Shown: positions 8,096 to 17,382, numbered from the stretch's first letter. The stretch: 64,000 nt of DNA from Pseudobutyrivibrio sp. MD2005 (GCF_000621865.1 NZ_JHXE01000001.1:248001-312000); one strand, 5' to 3'. The notes: generated by a model not told the origin, from the letters alone. Program-made: numbers and translations.

Positions 8096-9214
8096 TTGAA
8101 GAATTACGATTACTTAGTGGTAGGTTCCGGTCTTTTCGGCGCGGTATTTACCTACGAGGCTATGAAGCGCGGCAAATCAGTTCTTGTGATTGACAAGCGC
8201 AACCACATTGCTGGAAATATTTACACAAAGGAAGAAGATGGCATCAATGTACATGTATATGGTGCTCATATCTTCCACACAAGCGACAAGAAGATTTGGG
8301 AGTACATGAATCAGTTCGCTGAGTTCAATAACTACATCAATTCACCAGTTGCTGTTTATGGAGACGAGCTTTACAATCTTCCATTCAACATGAATACATT
8401 TTCGAAGATGTGGGGTATCAAGACTCCAGCAGAAGCTAAGGCAAAGATTGCCGAGCAGATTAAGGAACTCAACATTACTGAGCCTAAGAATCTTGAAGAG
8501 CAGGCACTTTCTCTTGTAGGAACTGATGTATATGAAAAGCTCATTAAGGGCTATACACAGAAGCAGTGGGGACGTCCTTGCGACGAGCTTCCAGCTTTCA
8601 TTATAAAGAGATTACCACTTAGATTTACTTACGATAACAACTACTTCAACGATAGATTCCAGGGGATTCCAATTGGCGGATACACACAGATAGTTGAGAA
8701 GATGCTTGAGGGAGCAGATGTTGTACTTGAGCAGGATTACTTTAAGCTGGCTGAGTCAGGAAAGCTTGTTGATGGCAGTGAAGTTTCTTGGGATAAGCTT
8801 TTATTTACAGGTCAGATTGATGAATACTATGATAGCTGCTTCGGACCACTTGAATATCGTTCAGTTCGTTTTGAAACAGAAAAGCTTAACGAAGAAAACT
8901 ATCAGGGCAATGCAGTTGTAAATTATACAGCAGCGGATGTGCCTTACACTCGAATCATTGAGCACAAACACTTTGAATTTGGCAAGCAGCCAACAACAAT
9001 CATTTCAAAGGAATACTCATCAGAGTGGAAGCCGGGTGTTGAGCCTTATTACCCAGTAAATAACGACAAGAACAATGCAGTATATGAAAAATATGCAGAA
9101 AAGGCATCAAAAGAAGACAACGTAATCTTCGGAGGCCGCCTCGGCCAGTACAAATACTACGATATGGACAAGGTCGTAGCAGCCGCGTTGGCCTGCGTAG
9201 AGGTTGAATTGTAA
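8096..9214 (+). CDS. glf: UDP-galactopyranose mutase Glf
   Basis: This flavoenzyme interconverts UDP-galactopyranose and UDP-galactofuranose, supplying Galf for surface polymers. The 372-residue protein opens with the Rossmann FAD motif VVGSGLFGAVF (G10-x-G12-x-x-G15) and DKRNHIAGNIY, and has YGAHIFHTS, KGYTQKQWGRP and GRLGQYKYYDMD near the C-terminus, all family hallmarks. The start is TTG 8096, supported by GAGGTG five bases upstream inside a two-hairpin repeat. It lies within the dTDP-rhamnose genes, so the polymer probably contains both rhamnose and Galf. Confidence 0.96.
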   Translation: MKNYDYLVVGSGLFGAVFTYEAMKRGKSVLVIDKRNHIAGNIYTKEEDGINVHVYGAHIFHTSDKKIWEYMNQFAEFNNYINSPVAVYGDELYNLPFNMNTFSKMWGIKTPAEAKAKIAEQIKELNITEPKNLEEQALSLVGTDVYEKLIKGYTQKQWGRPCDELPAFIIKRLPLRFTYDNNYFNDRFQGIPIGGYTQIVEKMLEGADVVLEQDYFKLAESGKLVDGSEVSWDKLLFTGQIDEYYDSCFGPLEYRSVRFETEKLNEENYQGNAVVNYTAADVPYTRIIEHKHFEFGKQPTTIISKEYSSEWKPGVEPYYPVNNDKNNAVYEKYAEKASKEDNVIFGGRLGQYKYYDMDKVVAAALACVEVEL

Positions 9215-9219
9215 AGTTA

Positions 9220-9242
9220 GCAATTGTAGGCGTAACAATTGC
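9220..9242 (+). repeat. Short hairpin resembling a core-deleted family 2 element (rfbA leader)
   Basis: GCAATTGT 9220-9227 pairs perfectly with ACAATTGC 9235-9242 around the loop AGGCGTA. The TGTAG and GCGTAACA ends match the borders of the family 2 core at 4047-4130 and 6834-6917, as if the interior had been removed. AGGAGG for rfbA follows about eight bases later. Confidence 0.6.
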
Positions 9243-9259
9243 GTATTTAGGAGGAAAAT

Positions 9260-10138
9260 ATGAAGGGAATTATTTTAGCAGGTGGTTCTGGAACAAGATT
9301 GTATCCACTTACAAAGGCTATTAGTAAGCAGATTATGCCTATCTATGATAAACCAATGATTTATTATCCGCTTTCTACACTTATGCTTGCTGGTATCCGC
9401 GAGGTTTTGATTATCTCTACACCAAGAGATCTTCCAGTATTTGAGGAGCTTCTCGGTGATGGTAAGCAGCTTGGTATGGACATTCAGTATGCAGTTCAGG
9501 AAGCTCCTAACGGACTTGCTGAGGCATTTATTATAGGTGCAGATTTCATCGGAAACGATGCAGTAGCACTTGTACTTGGCGACAATATTTTCTATGGTCA
9601 GTCATTCTCGAAAGTACTTCTTTCAGCAGCTAACCGTACAGAAAATGAGCCAGGTGCAACAATCTTTGGTTACTATGTTCGTGACCCAAGAGAGTATGGC
9701 GTAGTTGAGTTTGATGAAAACGGCGTGGCTATTTCAATCGAAGAGAAGCCAGAAAAGCCAAAGAGTAATTACGCTGTTCCAGGTCTTTACTTCTATGACA
9801 ATTCTGTTGTAGAAATTGCAAAGACAATCAAGCCATCAGCTCGTGGTGAGCTTGAAATCACAGCAGTAAATAACGAGTACTTAAACCGTGGAAATCTTCA
9901 CGTTGAGACACTTGGCCGTGGATTCGCATGGCTTGATACAGGAAACCACGACATGCTTCTTGCAGCTGCAGAATTCGTAAGCACATTCCAAAAGCGCCAG
10001 GGTATGTACGTATCTTGCATCGAGGAAATCGCATACAAGCGTGGCTTCATAGACAAGGAGCAGCTTCTTAAGCTCGCTGAGCCTCTCATGAAAACAGACT
10101 ACGGCAAATATCTCGTAGACGTAGCAAACGGCTTATAA
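9260..10138 (+). CDS. rfbA: Glucose-1-phosphate thymidylyltransferase RfbA
   Basis: It makes dTDP-glucose from dTTP and glucose-1-phosphate, the first step of dTDP-rhamnose synthesis. The 292-residue protein has the nucleotidyltransferase signature [13 protein letters not shown] (G8-R13), [30 protein letters not shown] with the metal-binding Asp, [20 protein letters not shown], and [11 protein letters not shown] 9260 sits behind AGGAGG at about six bases. Product inhibition by dTDP-rhamnose is known for the family. Confidence 0.97.
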   Translation: MKGIILAGGSGTRLYPLTKAISKQIMPIYDKPMIYYPLSTLMLAGIREVLIISTPRDLPVFEELLGDGKQLGMDIQYAVQEAPNGLAEAFIIGADFIGNDAVALVLGDNIFYGQSFSKVLLSAANRTENEPGATIFGYYVRDPREYGVVEFDENGVAISIEEKPEKPKSNYAVPGLYFYDNSVVEIAKTIKPSARGELEITAVNNEYLNRGNLHVETLGRGFAWLDTGNHDMLLAAAEFVSTFQKRQGMYVSCIEEIAYKRGFIDKEQLLKLAEPLMKTDYGKYLVDVANGL

Positions 10139-10141
10139 AAG

Positions 10142-10190
10142 GCTTCCCCTAGAAAGGGGAAGCTGTCACCGAAGGTGACTGATGAGGTGT
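10142..10190 (+). repeat. Two-hairpin dispersed repeat, copy 2 (rfbA-rfbC gap)
   Basis: The first hairpin is GCTTCCCC 10142-10149 with GGGGAAGC 10156-10163. The second is GTCACC 10165-10170 with GGTGAC 10174-10179. The shared tail TGATGAGGTGT follows. Compared with copy 1 at 8046-8090, the second stem has changed on both sides (GCCCC/GGGGC to GTCACC/GGTGAC) and stays paired. Here the tail is not the ribosome binding site; rfbC has its own AAGGAAG. Confidence 0.8.
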
Positions 10191-10215
10191 AAAAAAATAA
10201 GGAAGTAAAATTACA

Positions 10216-10791
10216 ATGGCAATAACAGTTGAAAAAAATGTAGGCGGTATCGAGGGCCTATGTGTTATCACTCCAAAGGTTTTTGGTGATGACAGAGGAT
10301 ATTTTGTAGAGACATATAATGAGAATGATATGAAGGCAGAAGGCCTTGATTATGTGTTTGTGCAGGATAATCAGTCTGCTTCAAAGAAGGGCGTACTTCG
10401 TGGTCTTCATTTTCAGAAGCAGTACTCACAGGATAAGCTTGTAAGAGTTATCTCTGGTGAGGTTTATGACGTAGCAGTGGATTTGAGAGAAGTTTCTAAG
10501 ACTTTTGGTCAGCACTATGGAATTCTTCTTTCAGCAGAGAATAAAAAGCAGTTTATGATTCCTAAGGGATTCGCTCATGGATTCTTAGTTGTTAGTGATT
10601 TTGCAGAGTTCTGCTATAAGGTTACTGATTTCTATCATCCAAATGATGAGGGCGGACTTATGTATAACGACCCTGATATCGGGGTTCAGTGGCCTATTCC
10701 AGAGGGAATGACAGAGGCAGATCTGATTTTATCTGATAAGGATAAGGTTAACGGCTCTTTCAAGGATTATTGTAAGGAGCACAATATTTAA
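10216..10791 (+). CDS. rfbC: dTDP-4-dehydrorhamnose 3,5-epimerase RfbC
   Basis: This cupin-fold epimerase converts dTDP-4-keto-6-deoxy-glucose to the L-lyxo isomer used by RfbD. The 191-residue protein has DDRGYFVETYNENDM, QDNQSASKKGVLRGLHFQ with the catalytic His at 65, GEVYDVAVDLR, IPKGFAHGFLV and YKVTDFYHP, in the order expected. ATG 10216 follows AAGGAAG. It completes the rfbDBAC set. The next gene follows after 21 bases. Confidence 0.97.
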   Translation: MAITVEKNVGGIEGLCVITPKVFGDDRGYFVETYNENDMKAEGLDYVFVQDNQSASKKGVLRGLHFQKQYSQDKLVRVISGEVYDVAVDLREVSKTFGQHYGILLSAENKKQFMIPKGFAHGFLVVSDFAEFCYKVTDFYHPNDEGGLMYNDPDIGVQWPIPEGMTEADLILSDKDKVNGSFKDYCKEHNI

Positions 10792-10812
10792 GTATTGTAT
10801 GGGAGAAATGAT

Positions 10813-13527
10813 ATGAGTGGAGTATGGGAAGGTGTAAAGTTATTTCTTGGCGCACACAGGACTGTAAGTCTTGCTGTAGCTGGAGCTGTAGGCGCAACTG
10901 CAGTTGGTGTGGGTGGCTATAGCATCTACAATGTAGCAAACGCAAAGCCTGAGGAAGTTCAGGTTGTGGAAGAGCAAGTTGCAGAGGCGGCACCTGTCGA
11001 GAAAGAAGATGTTTACATACCAGAAATCAAAAATGTAGTGATTACAAGTGAATCACTTGAGAAGGATTTGACAATCTACATTTCAGATGAAGAAGAAAAT
11101 CCGATTGAGGGTGTACCTTTTCAGGTTAAGCTTTTAACTCCAGAAAATGCAGAGCAAATTCAATCATATGTTGATGCAATCAAAGATATAGATGGCCAGT
11201 TGGCAGAATATGCTACAGAAGGTCAGTCTATCAGTGATCTTCTTCAGGAGCGTAATATCGATGTTACAGTTACTGACGAAGAAGGCAATGTTGTGGAGAC
11301 ACAGCAGGGGGACATCAGCTCAGATCCTCTTTATCTTTTGTATTTGGATAAAGAGACAGCTATTCAGTCTTATAACCTGGCCCTTAATGATGTTGAGGGA
11401 AAGGTTTATACAGATGATGATGAAGATGGTGTCATCACTGAGAAAGAAATGGAACCTGGCGATTATGTACTTTGTCTTGTGAATGATGTTGATGCAGAGG
11501 TAAACTATGAGCCAACTACATACACTATCGCTGCAAACGTAAAAGATAAAGTGGAGTTCAAGGTTCAGAAGGAAATCACTAAGCAGATTAAGAAGGATGT
11601 TGCCTCAGAGGATGGACAGAAGAAAGAGGCAGTTCCTGTTGAGAATAAGCTTACAGATACAGTTGAGTATATTGATTCTCGTAAAGATGAGACGGGTGGC
11701 GGTACATTTAAGGAGACTACAGATGTTGTAGCACCAAAGGCTTCAGCCACAGCTAATGCTGCAGGCGGTAAAGCTACAGTAAAAGAAGGTGGTATTACAA
11801 AGACTACACATGATGTTATCAAAACAGCTAAGGGCTATGTAAAGGCTAAAGGACCTGTTGCTGTAGCAAATAACATGTATGCAACTAATTTCTTAGCTAG
11901 CAAGGTTCGTAAGGTAGCTACTGTAACAGATACTTCTAATGGCTCAACAGATGGCAATACAGCTACTGACGAGAACAAAGATAAAGATAAAGAAAACACT
12001 GAAGGTACGACCGAGGGTGGCTCAAGTGAATCAGGTGAGACTAAGCCAGAAACAAAGCCGGAGACTCAGCCTGAAACTCAACCAGAGACAAAACCAGAGA
12101 CTCAGCCTGAGACCAAGCCAGAAACAAAGCCAGAGACTCAGCCTGAGACAAAACCTGAAACAAAGCCTGAAACAAAGCCTGAGACTAAGCCGGAGGAGAA
12201 GCCAGCACCTGCTCCAGAGCCAGCTAAAAAAGAATTCAAGGCTACAATTAATTATGTAGATGAAGCTAATAAATCTATAAAGAATGCTTTCGTGCAGACT
12301 AAAAAAGAAGGCGAGTCATATTCTTACGCTGCTGATGCAATTACTGGATACACATATGTTTCAGCAAGTGGTGATGCTTTAAGCGGCACAGTCACAAAGG
12401 ATATAAATATCACCTTCAAGTACAAGAAGAATGCTACTGAGACAAAGACAACTGAAACAGCAACACTTGATATGTCATATTCAGGTGGTACATTTACAAT
12501 TTCTGCTTCATCAAATGTAAGTGGTGTAAAGGTAAATGGCACTGATGTTTCAATGAGCGGTGGCAAGGGCACTTATAAAGTTACAAAAGACGGTGATTAT
12601 AAGCTTACTGGTACAGCAAAATTCTCTGATGGCGTGACAGATAACACATTGAGTGTTACTTACACAGTATCAGGATTTGGTACAGCTTCTACAGAAAAGC
12701 TTAAGGATTCAAAGGGCAATCAGCTTTATCTTGATCCAGAAGGTAAGACAGAAGCTACAGCTGCCAACTACGAAAAGGGTAAAAAATACTATTACAAGGA
12801 TGCTACATACAATTACTTTGGATGGCAGACAATAGATGGTAATACATATTTCTTCGATAAAAACGGAAACAAGGTTACAGGAACACAGGTAATTCAAGGT
12901 GTTCAGTACGACTTTGGTGCTGACGGAGTTCTTGTAGTTAAGGGCAATGGTATCGATGTATCTAAGTACCAGGGTTCAATCGATTGGAAGGCTGCTAAAT
13001 CAGCTGTCAACTTTGCAATTATCCGTTGTGGTTATCGTGGTATGTACGATGGACAATTACACGAGGATCCATACTTCTATAAAAATATGTCTGGTGCCAA
13101 GGGAGCAGGTGTAAACGTTGGTGTTTACATTTACTCAACAGCATTGAATGAAGCCGAGGCAGTGCAGGAAGCTTCTATGGCTGTAGCAATGGCACAGAAG
13201 GCAGGAGGATGTTCATATCCAATTTATCTAGATATGGAGGATACAGTTAGAGGTCAGAGCAAACTTTCAGTAGACCAGAGAATGGCTATCGTAAATGCGT
13301 TTGTATCTACAGTACAGTCATCAGGCTATAAGGCAGGTTTATACTGCAGTAAGAACTGGATGACAGCAAGAATGAATGCTGGAGCAATTCCAGGCTCATG
13401 TAGTGTATGGATTGCTCAGTACAATACTTCATGTACATATTCAGGAAGAAAGAATATGTGGCAGTATTCTAGCAAGGGTTCTATACCAGGAATTAAAGGT
13501 CATGTAGATATGAATAGGGCCTTCTAA
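10813..13527 (+). CDS. Surface GH25 muramidase with ETKP linker and wall-binding repeat
   Basis: This is a predicted exported muramidase of 904 residues. ATG 10813 is chosen because GGGAG lies eight bases upstream; a TTG further up is inferior. Order of parts: an N-terminal hydrophobic segment (about 18-38) as signal or anchor; acidic beta-rich regions; fourteen ETKP/ETQP units at 409-464; a MucBP-like module at about 474-540; a cell-wall-binding-like repeat near 668-708 (FGWQTIDGNTYFFDKNGNKV); and a C-terminal GH25 domain at 713-904. The GH25 domain opens GIDVSKYQG with Asp 715 and has the YLDMED catalytic region at about 805-810. It likely cuts peptidoglycan or anchors at the wall; the linker length suggests it spans the wall. 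It lies between rfbC and the first phosphoglycosyl transferase. Confidence 0.85.
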   Translation: MSGVWEGVKLFLGAHRTVSLAVAGAVGATAVGVGGYSIYNVANAKPEEVQVVEEQVAEAAPVEKEDVYIPEIKNVVITSESLEKDLTIYISDEEENPIEGVPFQVKLLTPENAEQIQSYVDAIKDIDGQLAEYATEGQSISDLLQERNIDVTVTDEEGNVVETQQGDISSDPLYLLYLDKETAIQSYNLALNDVEGKVYTDDDEDGVITEKEMEPGDYVLCLVNDVDAEVNYEPTTYTIAANVKDKVEFKVQKEITKQIKKDVASEDGQKKEAVPVENKLTDTVEYIDSRKDETGGGTFKETTDVVAPKASATANAAGGKATVKEGGITKTTHDVIKTAKGYVKAKGPVAVANNMYATNFLASKVRKVATVTDTSNGSTDGNTATDENKDKDKENTEGTTEGGSSESGETKPETKPETQPETQPETKPETQPETKPETKPETQPETKPETKPETKPETKPEEKPAPAPEPAKKEFKATINYVDEANKSIKNAFVQTKKEGESYSYAADAITGYTYVSASGDALSGTVTKDINITFKYKKNATETKTTETATLDMSYSGGTFTISASSNVSGVKVNGTDVSMSGGKGTYKVTKDGDYKLTGTAKFSDGVTDNTLSVTYTVSGFGTASTEKLKDSKGNQLYLDPEGKTEATAANYEKGKKYYYKDATYNYFGWQTIDGNTYFFDKNGNKVTGTQVIQGVQYDFGADGVLVVKGNGIDVSKYQGSIDWKAAKSAVNFAIIRCGYRGMYDGQLHEDPYFYKNMSGAKGAGVNVGVYIYSTALNEAEAVQEASMAVAMAQKAGGCSYPIYLDMEDTVRGQSKLSVDQRMAIVNAFVSTVQSSGYKAGLYCSKNWMTARMNAGAIPGSCSVWIAQYNTSCTYSGRKNMWQYSSKGSIPGIKGHVDMNRAF
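12037..12204 (+). repeat. Fourteen 12-bp tandem repeats encoding ETKP/ETQP
   Basis: The stretch is in frame within the GH25 gene and encodes fourteen tetrapeptides, ten ETKP, three or four ETQP variants and a final EEKP. Synonymous variation (GAG/GAA, ACT/ACA/ACC, AAG/AAA) shows that the array is not freshly expanded. Pro-rich repeats of this kind are known as wall-spanning spacers. Length changes by slippage are likely between strains. Confidence 0.9.
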
Positions 13528-13537
13528 CAGGAGTAAT

Positions 13538-14920
13538 ATGACAAACAACGTATCAAACATAGAAACTAAAAAGAGATTATTCCGCTTTGTAAGTAGCGTG
13601 GTTTTAGTAGCAGTACTAGCCACGCTCTTTGGCGTTATGTGGTACATGCGTTTTCAGATGCTGATGATGCAGCGTTTCTTGAGCGTAGGTAACTATTTGA
13701 TGATAGGCTTGTACGTGGTACTTACAGTGCTGATGATTAATACGTTTAAGGGATTTGGCATTGGAAGTGGACGTATATCAATACTTACAATGTCTCAGGC
13801 CATAGCCATGGGGCTTGTAAATGTGTTAGAGTTTATCATCTTGCTTTTAATGACCCGTATTAGGGCATTGATGTGGATGACACTTGCTTATGTAATTGTG
13901 CTCACACTAGCGCAAGCTGTGGCAGTGCTTGTTGTCACATACGTTAGCACAAAGATATATAGAGCGGTATTCCCACCATTTACAATTTTGAATATTTACG
14001 GTGAATACGAAAATGATTTGGTTCTCAAGATGAACAGAAGAGCTGATAAGTATCGTATCACAGGTGAAATGAGTTGCAGAGAGCCTCTTGAGAAGATTAC
14101 AAGAGAGCTTGAAAATTACGATGCCGTGTTAATCAATGATGTTCCATCGGAGATTAGAAATGACATTGTTAAGGCCTGTTTTGCAACAGATAAGCGTGTA
14201 TATTTTACACCGAAGATTTCGGATATTTTGATTAAAGGCTCAGAGGAAGTTAATCTTTTTGATACTCCTCTTTACCTTTGCAAAAATGTAGGAATGGATG
14301 GCATATCAGCTGCTATCAAGAGATTAGGTGATATTCTGATTTCAGGTGTTGGAATCATTCTTTCATCACCAATCATGCTGGTGACAGCTATACTTATCCA
14401 CAAATATGACGGTGGCCCGGTATTTTATAAACAGGTGCGCTGCACAATCGGTGGAAAAGAATACAAGATTATGAAGTTCCGTTCCATGATTACTGATGCT
14501 GAAAAGGATGGAAAGGCTCGCCTTGCCAGCGAAAATGATGACAGAATCACTCCAATTGGACATTTTATTAGAGCCACTAGAATTGATGAGCTTCCTCAGT
14601 TCTTTAATATTCTAAAAGGCGAAATGTCTGTTGTTGGGCCTCGTCCTGAGCGTCCAGAAATCATTCAGGAATACATCAAGGATGTACCAGAGTTTGCATT
14701 CCGTACACACGTTAAAGCTGGCCTTACAGGCTACGCACAAGTCTACGGTAAATACAACACCACATCCTATGACAAACTCAAGCTAGACATGATTTACTGC
14801 GAAAAATGCAGTGTACTATTAGACATACAGCTCATTCTTATGACATTGCGCGTCATCTTCACAAAAGACGCAACTGAAGGTGTCGCCGAAGGCGCCACAA
14901 ACGCCAACGTACATAAGTAA
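13538..14920 (+). CDS. Polyprenyl glycosylphosphotransferase (initiating sugar transferase), copy 1
   Basis: It is predicted to transfer a sugar-1-phosphate onto undecaprenyl phosphate, starting the polysaccharide repeat unit. The 460-residue protein has about four N-terminal membrane segments (25-145), a CoA-binding-like Rossmann middle domain, and a C-terminal bacterial sugar transferase domain. That domain has a re-entrant helix near 270-290, KFRSM at 313-317, the catalytic Asp-Glu in RIDELPQ (D350, E351), and VVGPRPERPE. AGGAG is at the proper distance from ATG 13538. A second member is encoded at 37305. The sugar transferred cannot be read from sequence. Confidence 0.93.
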   Translation: MTNNVSNIETKKRLFRFVSSVVLVAVLATLFGVMWYMRFQMLMMQRFLSVGNYLMIGLYVVLTVLMINTFKGFGIGSGRISILTMSQAIAMGLVNVLEFIILLLMTRIRALMWMTLAYVIVLTLAQAVAVLVVTYVSTKIYRAVFPPFTILNIYGEYENDLVLKMNRRADKYRITGEMSCREPLEKITRELENYDAVLINDVPSEIRNDIVKACFATDKRVYFTPKISDILIKGSEEVNLFDTPLYLCKNVGMDGISAAIKRLGDILISGVGIILSSPIMLVTAILIHKYDGGPVFYKQVRCTIGGKEYKIMKFRSMITDAEKDGKARLASENDDRITPIGHFIRATRIDELPQFFNILKGEMSVVGPRPERPEIIQEYIKDVPEFAFRTHVKAGLTGYAQVYGKYNTTSYDKLKLDMIYCEKCSVLLDIQLILMTLRVIFTKDATEGVAEGATNANVHK

Positions 14921-14941
14921 AGGAGCGAGAAAGACTACGAG

Positions 14942-16108
14942 ATGAAGAAAGCTCTAATGCATGCGCATACTGCGTATATGTTGACACAATTTAATATAGA
15001 TAATATTAAGATTTTGCAGGATTTAGGTTATACGGTGGATGCGGCATGCTGCTGGCAAGATGATGACAGCGCCCTGAGTCCAGAGGCTATGAAGGGCCGT
15101 AGAAAGATTCTTGATGACCTGGGGTGTAGAGTAATCGAGACTGCAAGCTTGCGTAAGATTTTTAATATAGGCGAGCTAAGCAAAGCCTATAAGCAGCTTA
15201 AGTCTGAGGTGGAGAGCAATAAGTATGAAATTGTTCATACACAGTCCCCTATAGGCGGAGTCATTTGTAGGTTGGCCTGTAGGAAAGCCAGAAAGCTGTA
15301 TGGCACAAAAGTGATATATGCAGCCCATGGTTTTCATTTCTTCAAAGGTGCTCCACTTAAGAACTGGTTAGTGTTCTACAATGTGGAAAAGTGGTGCAGC
15401 AAATTCACCGACTTGTTGATAACTATCAACAAGGAAGATTATAAAAGAGCTAAAAAGTTCAAAGCGAAAAAGGCTGTATATGTACCAGGCGCTGGTGTTG
15501 ACACCCATAAGTTTGTGGCAAGCGAAGGTGGAAGAGAACGAGTTCGACAAGAGCTTGGAATATCAGACGATACCACAGTGCTTCTTTCTGTTGGGGAATT
15601 GATACCACGAAAGAATCACATGGAAGTACTTGAGGCACTTCAGCAAATGAAGCAGTCGGAAGATATCAGCAAAATCAAATATCTGATTGCCGGCCGAGGT
15701 AAGATTCAAGCAGAGCTGGAGAGCAAAATCAAGGAACTTGGCCTTACAGATAATGTAAAGATGTTGGGATTTAGGTCTGATGTGGCAGATGTATTTGCTG
15801 CTAGCGATATTTACGTATTTCCATCTCACCAGGAAGGCCTTCCTGTGGCACTGATGGAAGCGATGAGCGTTGGCCTTCCAGTAGTTTGTAGTGAAATCCG
15901 AGGCAACACAGACTTAATCGAAGATGGCGTAGGTGGTTATCTCTTCGACTCAAAGGATTCGGGCACATTGGTATCAGCTATTAACCACATGCTGTGCACA
16001 TCCAAAGAAGCTCGCGCAGCTATGGGAGCCCACAACATCGAAACCATGAAATCATTCGATAAAGACCACGTAAATAGCGTAATGAGAGAATTGTATACGA
16101 AAGTGTAA
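14942..16108 (+). CDS. Glycosyltransferase family 4 (GT-B), EpsD-like
   Basis: This cytoplasmic or membrane-associated GT-B enzyme probably adds the second sugar to the lipid-linked primer. The 388-residue protein has an N-terminal acceptor domain (MHAHTAYM, HTQSPIGGVICRLACR, YAAHGFHFFKG) and a C-terminal donor domain with SVGELIPRKNH, IAGRGKI, and the EX7E-type motif SHQEGLPVALMEAMSVGLP. The HGFHFFKGAP segment is typical of capsule/exopolysaccharide GT4 enzymes. It lies 21 bases after the initiating transferase, suggesting sequential action. A GGAG is present but about 14 bases from ATG, so translation may be weak. Confidence 0.9.
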   Translation: MKKALMHAHTAYMLTQFNIDNIKILQDLGYTVDAACCWQDDDSALSPEAMKGRRKILDDLGCRVIETASLRKIFNIGELSKAYKQLKSEVESNKYEIVHTQSPIGGVICRLACRKARKLYGTKVIYAAHGFHFFKGAPLKNWLVFYNVEKWCSKFTDLLITINKEDYKRAKKFKAKKAVYVPGAGVDTHKFVASEGGRERVRQELGISDDTTVLLSVGELIPRKNHMEVLEALQQMKQSEDISKIKYLIAGRGKIQAELESKIKELGLTDNVKMLGFRSDVADVFAASDIYVFPSHQEGLPVALMEAMSVGLPVVCSEIRGNTDLIEDGVGGYLFDSKDSGTLVSAINHMLCTSKEARAAMGAHNIETMKSFDKDHVNSVMRELYTKV

Positions 16109-16161
16109 TTTTGCGGACAAAGCAAGGTTATTGTCAGCGAGTAACTATAAATTTTAGATGA

Positions 16162-16251
16162 GCATCATGTAAATAACAAGCTATTATGCTTATGAGCGAG
16201 GCGTTCTAAGCCGAGTGAATAAACATAATGCTTGTGATTGTAACATGATGC
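16162..16251 (+). repeat. Nested inverted-repeat element, family 3, copy 1
   Basis: The outer stem is GCATCATGT 16162-16170 with ACATGATGC 16243-16251. The inner stem is ACAAGC plus ATTATG (16176-16188, one bulged T) with CATAATGCTTGT 16224-16235. The loop holds TTATGAGCGAGG and GTGAATAAA, echoed in the element at 39811-39956. The 20 bases just before it (16142-16161, ending TTAGATGA) match 24236-24255 at 17 of 20 positions. It ends 17 bases before the next start codon. Confidence 0.75.
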
Positions 16252-16268
16252 GGATTTAGGAGATTTGT

Positions 16269-17363
16269 ATGACAATATTGCATATTTCTAAGTCGAGTAC
16301 ATACAGTGGTATGGAAAATGTTGCTATCAACATTATTAAGGCTATGCCTGAAAAGATTCATAGCGTTTATCTCACAGCCACTGGCTCAATCGAGACAAAG
16401 CTGTTAGAGCAGGATGTTGAGTACATTGGCGTGGAAAAGGTAGATGAGGCTGCAATAAAAAGAGCCATTGAGGAGGTTCAACCTGACATCATCCATGCCT
16501 ATGAATATGATTGCAGCCTTATGTGTACGAAAGTCACTGATACAATTCCAATTATCAGCCATTTGTATTCTTTCCCAAAATGGGTTCAAAAGATTGGCCC
16601 TAAGTCAGTTATCTATGGTGGCGCTTGCAAAAACTTTGCCAAAATCATCATCCCTGTAAAGAAGGTCGAAGAAAAGGCTTGGTTTAGAGATAAGATGGAA
16701 GGCAAGACAGTAGTGCTTGGCACTCCATTTAATGCTGTGCGCATTTTCGAAAAAGGATATTTGCCAGGCAAAGAAATGTCAAAAGAAAAGCTTGAAGGCT
16801 ATAAGTCTGATTTGCTTTTTGTGGGATATCTGACTGACAATAAAAATCCTTATGAATTTGTTCGTATTGTCAACGAGGTGAAAAAGACCCATCCAGATAT
16901 AAAAGCTGTCATGGTAGGCGGTGGTGATTTGGGAAGCGAATGCCTTGAGCTTATCGGCAAGCTAGGACTTGGCGATAATATCAAAATGGCTGGCCTGCAG
17001 CATAATCCTTATATCTACATGAATTATACAAAGATACTAGTTGCTCCTTCAAAATTTGAGGGCTTTGGTATGGCTGTGGCAGAGGCTATGGCCTTTGGTA
17101 AGCCAGTACTTGCCAGCAAAGTGGGCGGTCTAGTTCTAAATGTAAACGATGATTGTGGCAAAATCTGTGGAACAGATAAAAAGCCTATTGATAGAGAAGC
17201 TTTTGTGAGAAACATAAATGAGCTTCTTGAAAATGAAGAAATCTACAGAATGAAATCTGAAGGCGCACGAAAGCGTGCTAAGGATATAAATAATTTCGAT
17301 GAATATATGGAAGAAGTATTGAAGATCTATGAAGATGCTTACGATGCCTCTACCAAAAATTAA
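16269..17363 (+). CDS. Glycosyltransferase family 4 (GT-B)
   Basis: This 364-residue GT-B transferase is predicted to extend the repeat unit. The N-terminal domain shows the glycine-poor SGMENVAINI acceptor-site segment and QPDIIHAYEYD. The C-terminal domain shows LLFVGYLTDNKNPYEF, MVGGGDLG and the EX7E-type KFEGFGMAVAEAMAFGKPVLAS. AGGAG lies seven bases before ATG. It opens a new transcription segment after a structured repeat and is followed 19 bases later by the polytopic protein at 17383. Sugar specificity is unknown. Confidence 0.9.
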   Translation: MTILHISKSSTYSGMENVAINIIKAMPEKIHSVYLTATGSIETKLLEQDVEYIGVEKVDEAAIKRAIEEVQPDIIHAYEYDCSLMCTKVTDTIPIISHLYSFPKWVQKIGPKSVIYGGACKNFAKIIIPVKKVEEKAWFRDKMEGKTVVLGTPFNAVRIFEKGYLPGKEMSKEKLEGYKSDLLFVGYLTDNKNPYEFVRIVNEVKKTHPDIKAVMVGGGDLGSECLELIGKLGLGDNIKMAGLQHNPYIYMNYTKILVAPSKFEGFGMAVAEAMAFGKPVLASKVGGLVLNVNDDCGKICGTDKKPIDREAFVRNINELLENEEIYRMKSEGARKRAKDINNFDEYMEEVLKIYEDAYDASTKN

Positions 17364-17382
17364 ATAGAATTTGAGGAACTTG

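Noticed and set aside
12037-12204. Mobile or foreign repeat
   Set aside because: The 12-bp period is in frame, encodes ETKP/ETQP and shows synonymous variation, as expected for a protein linker.
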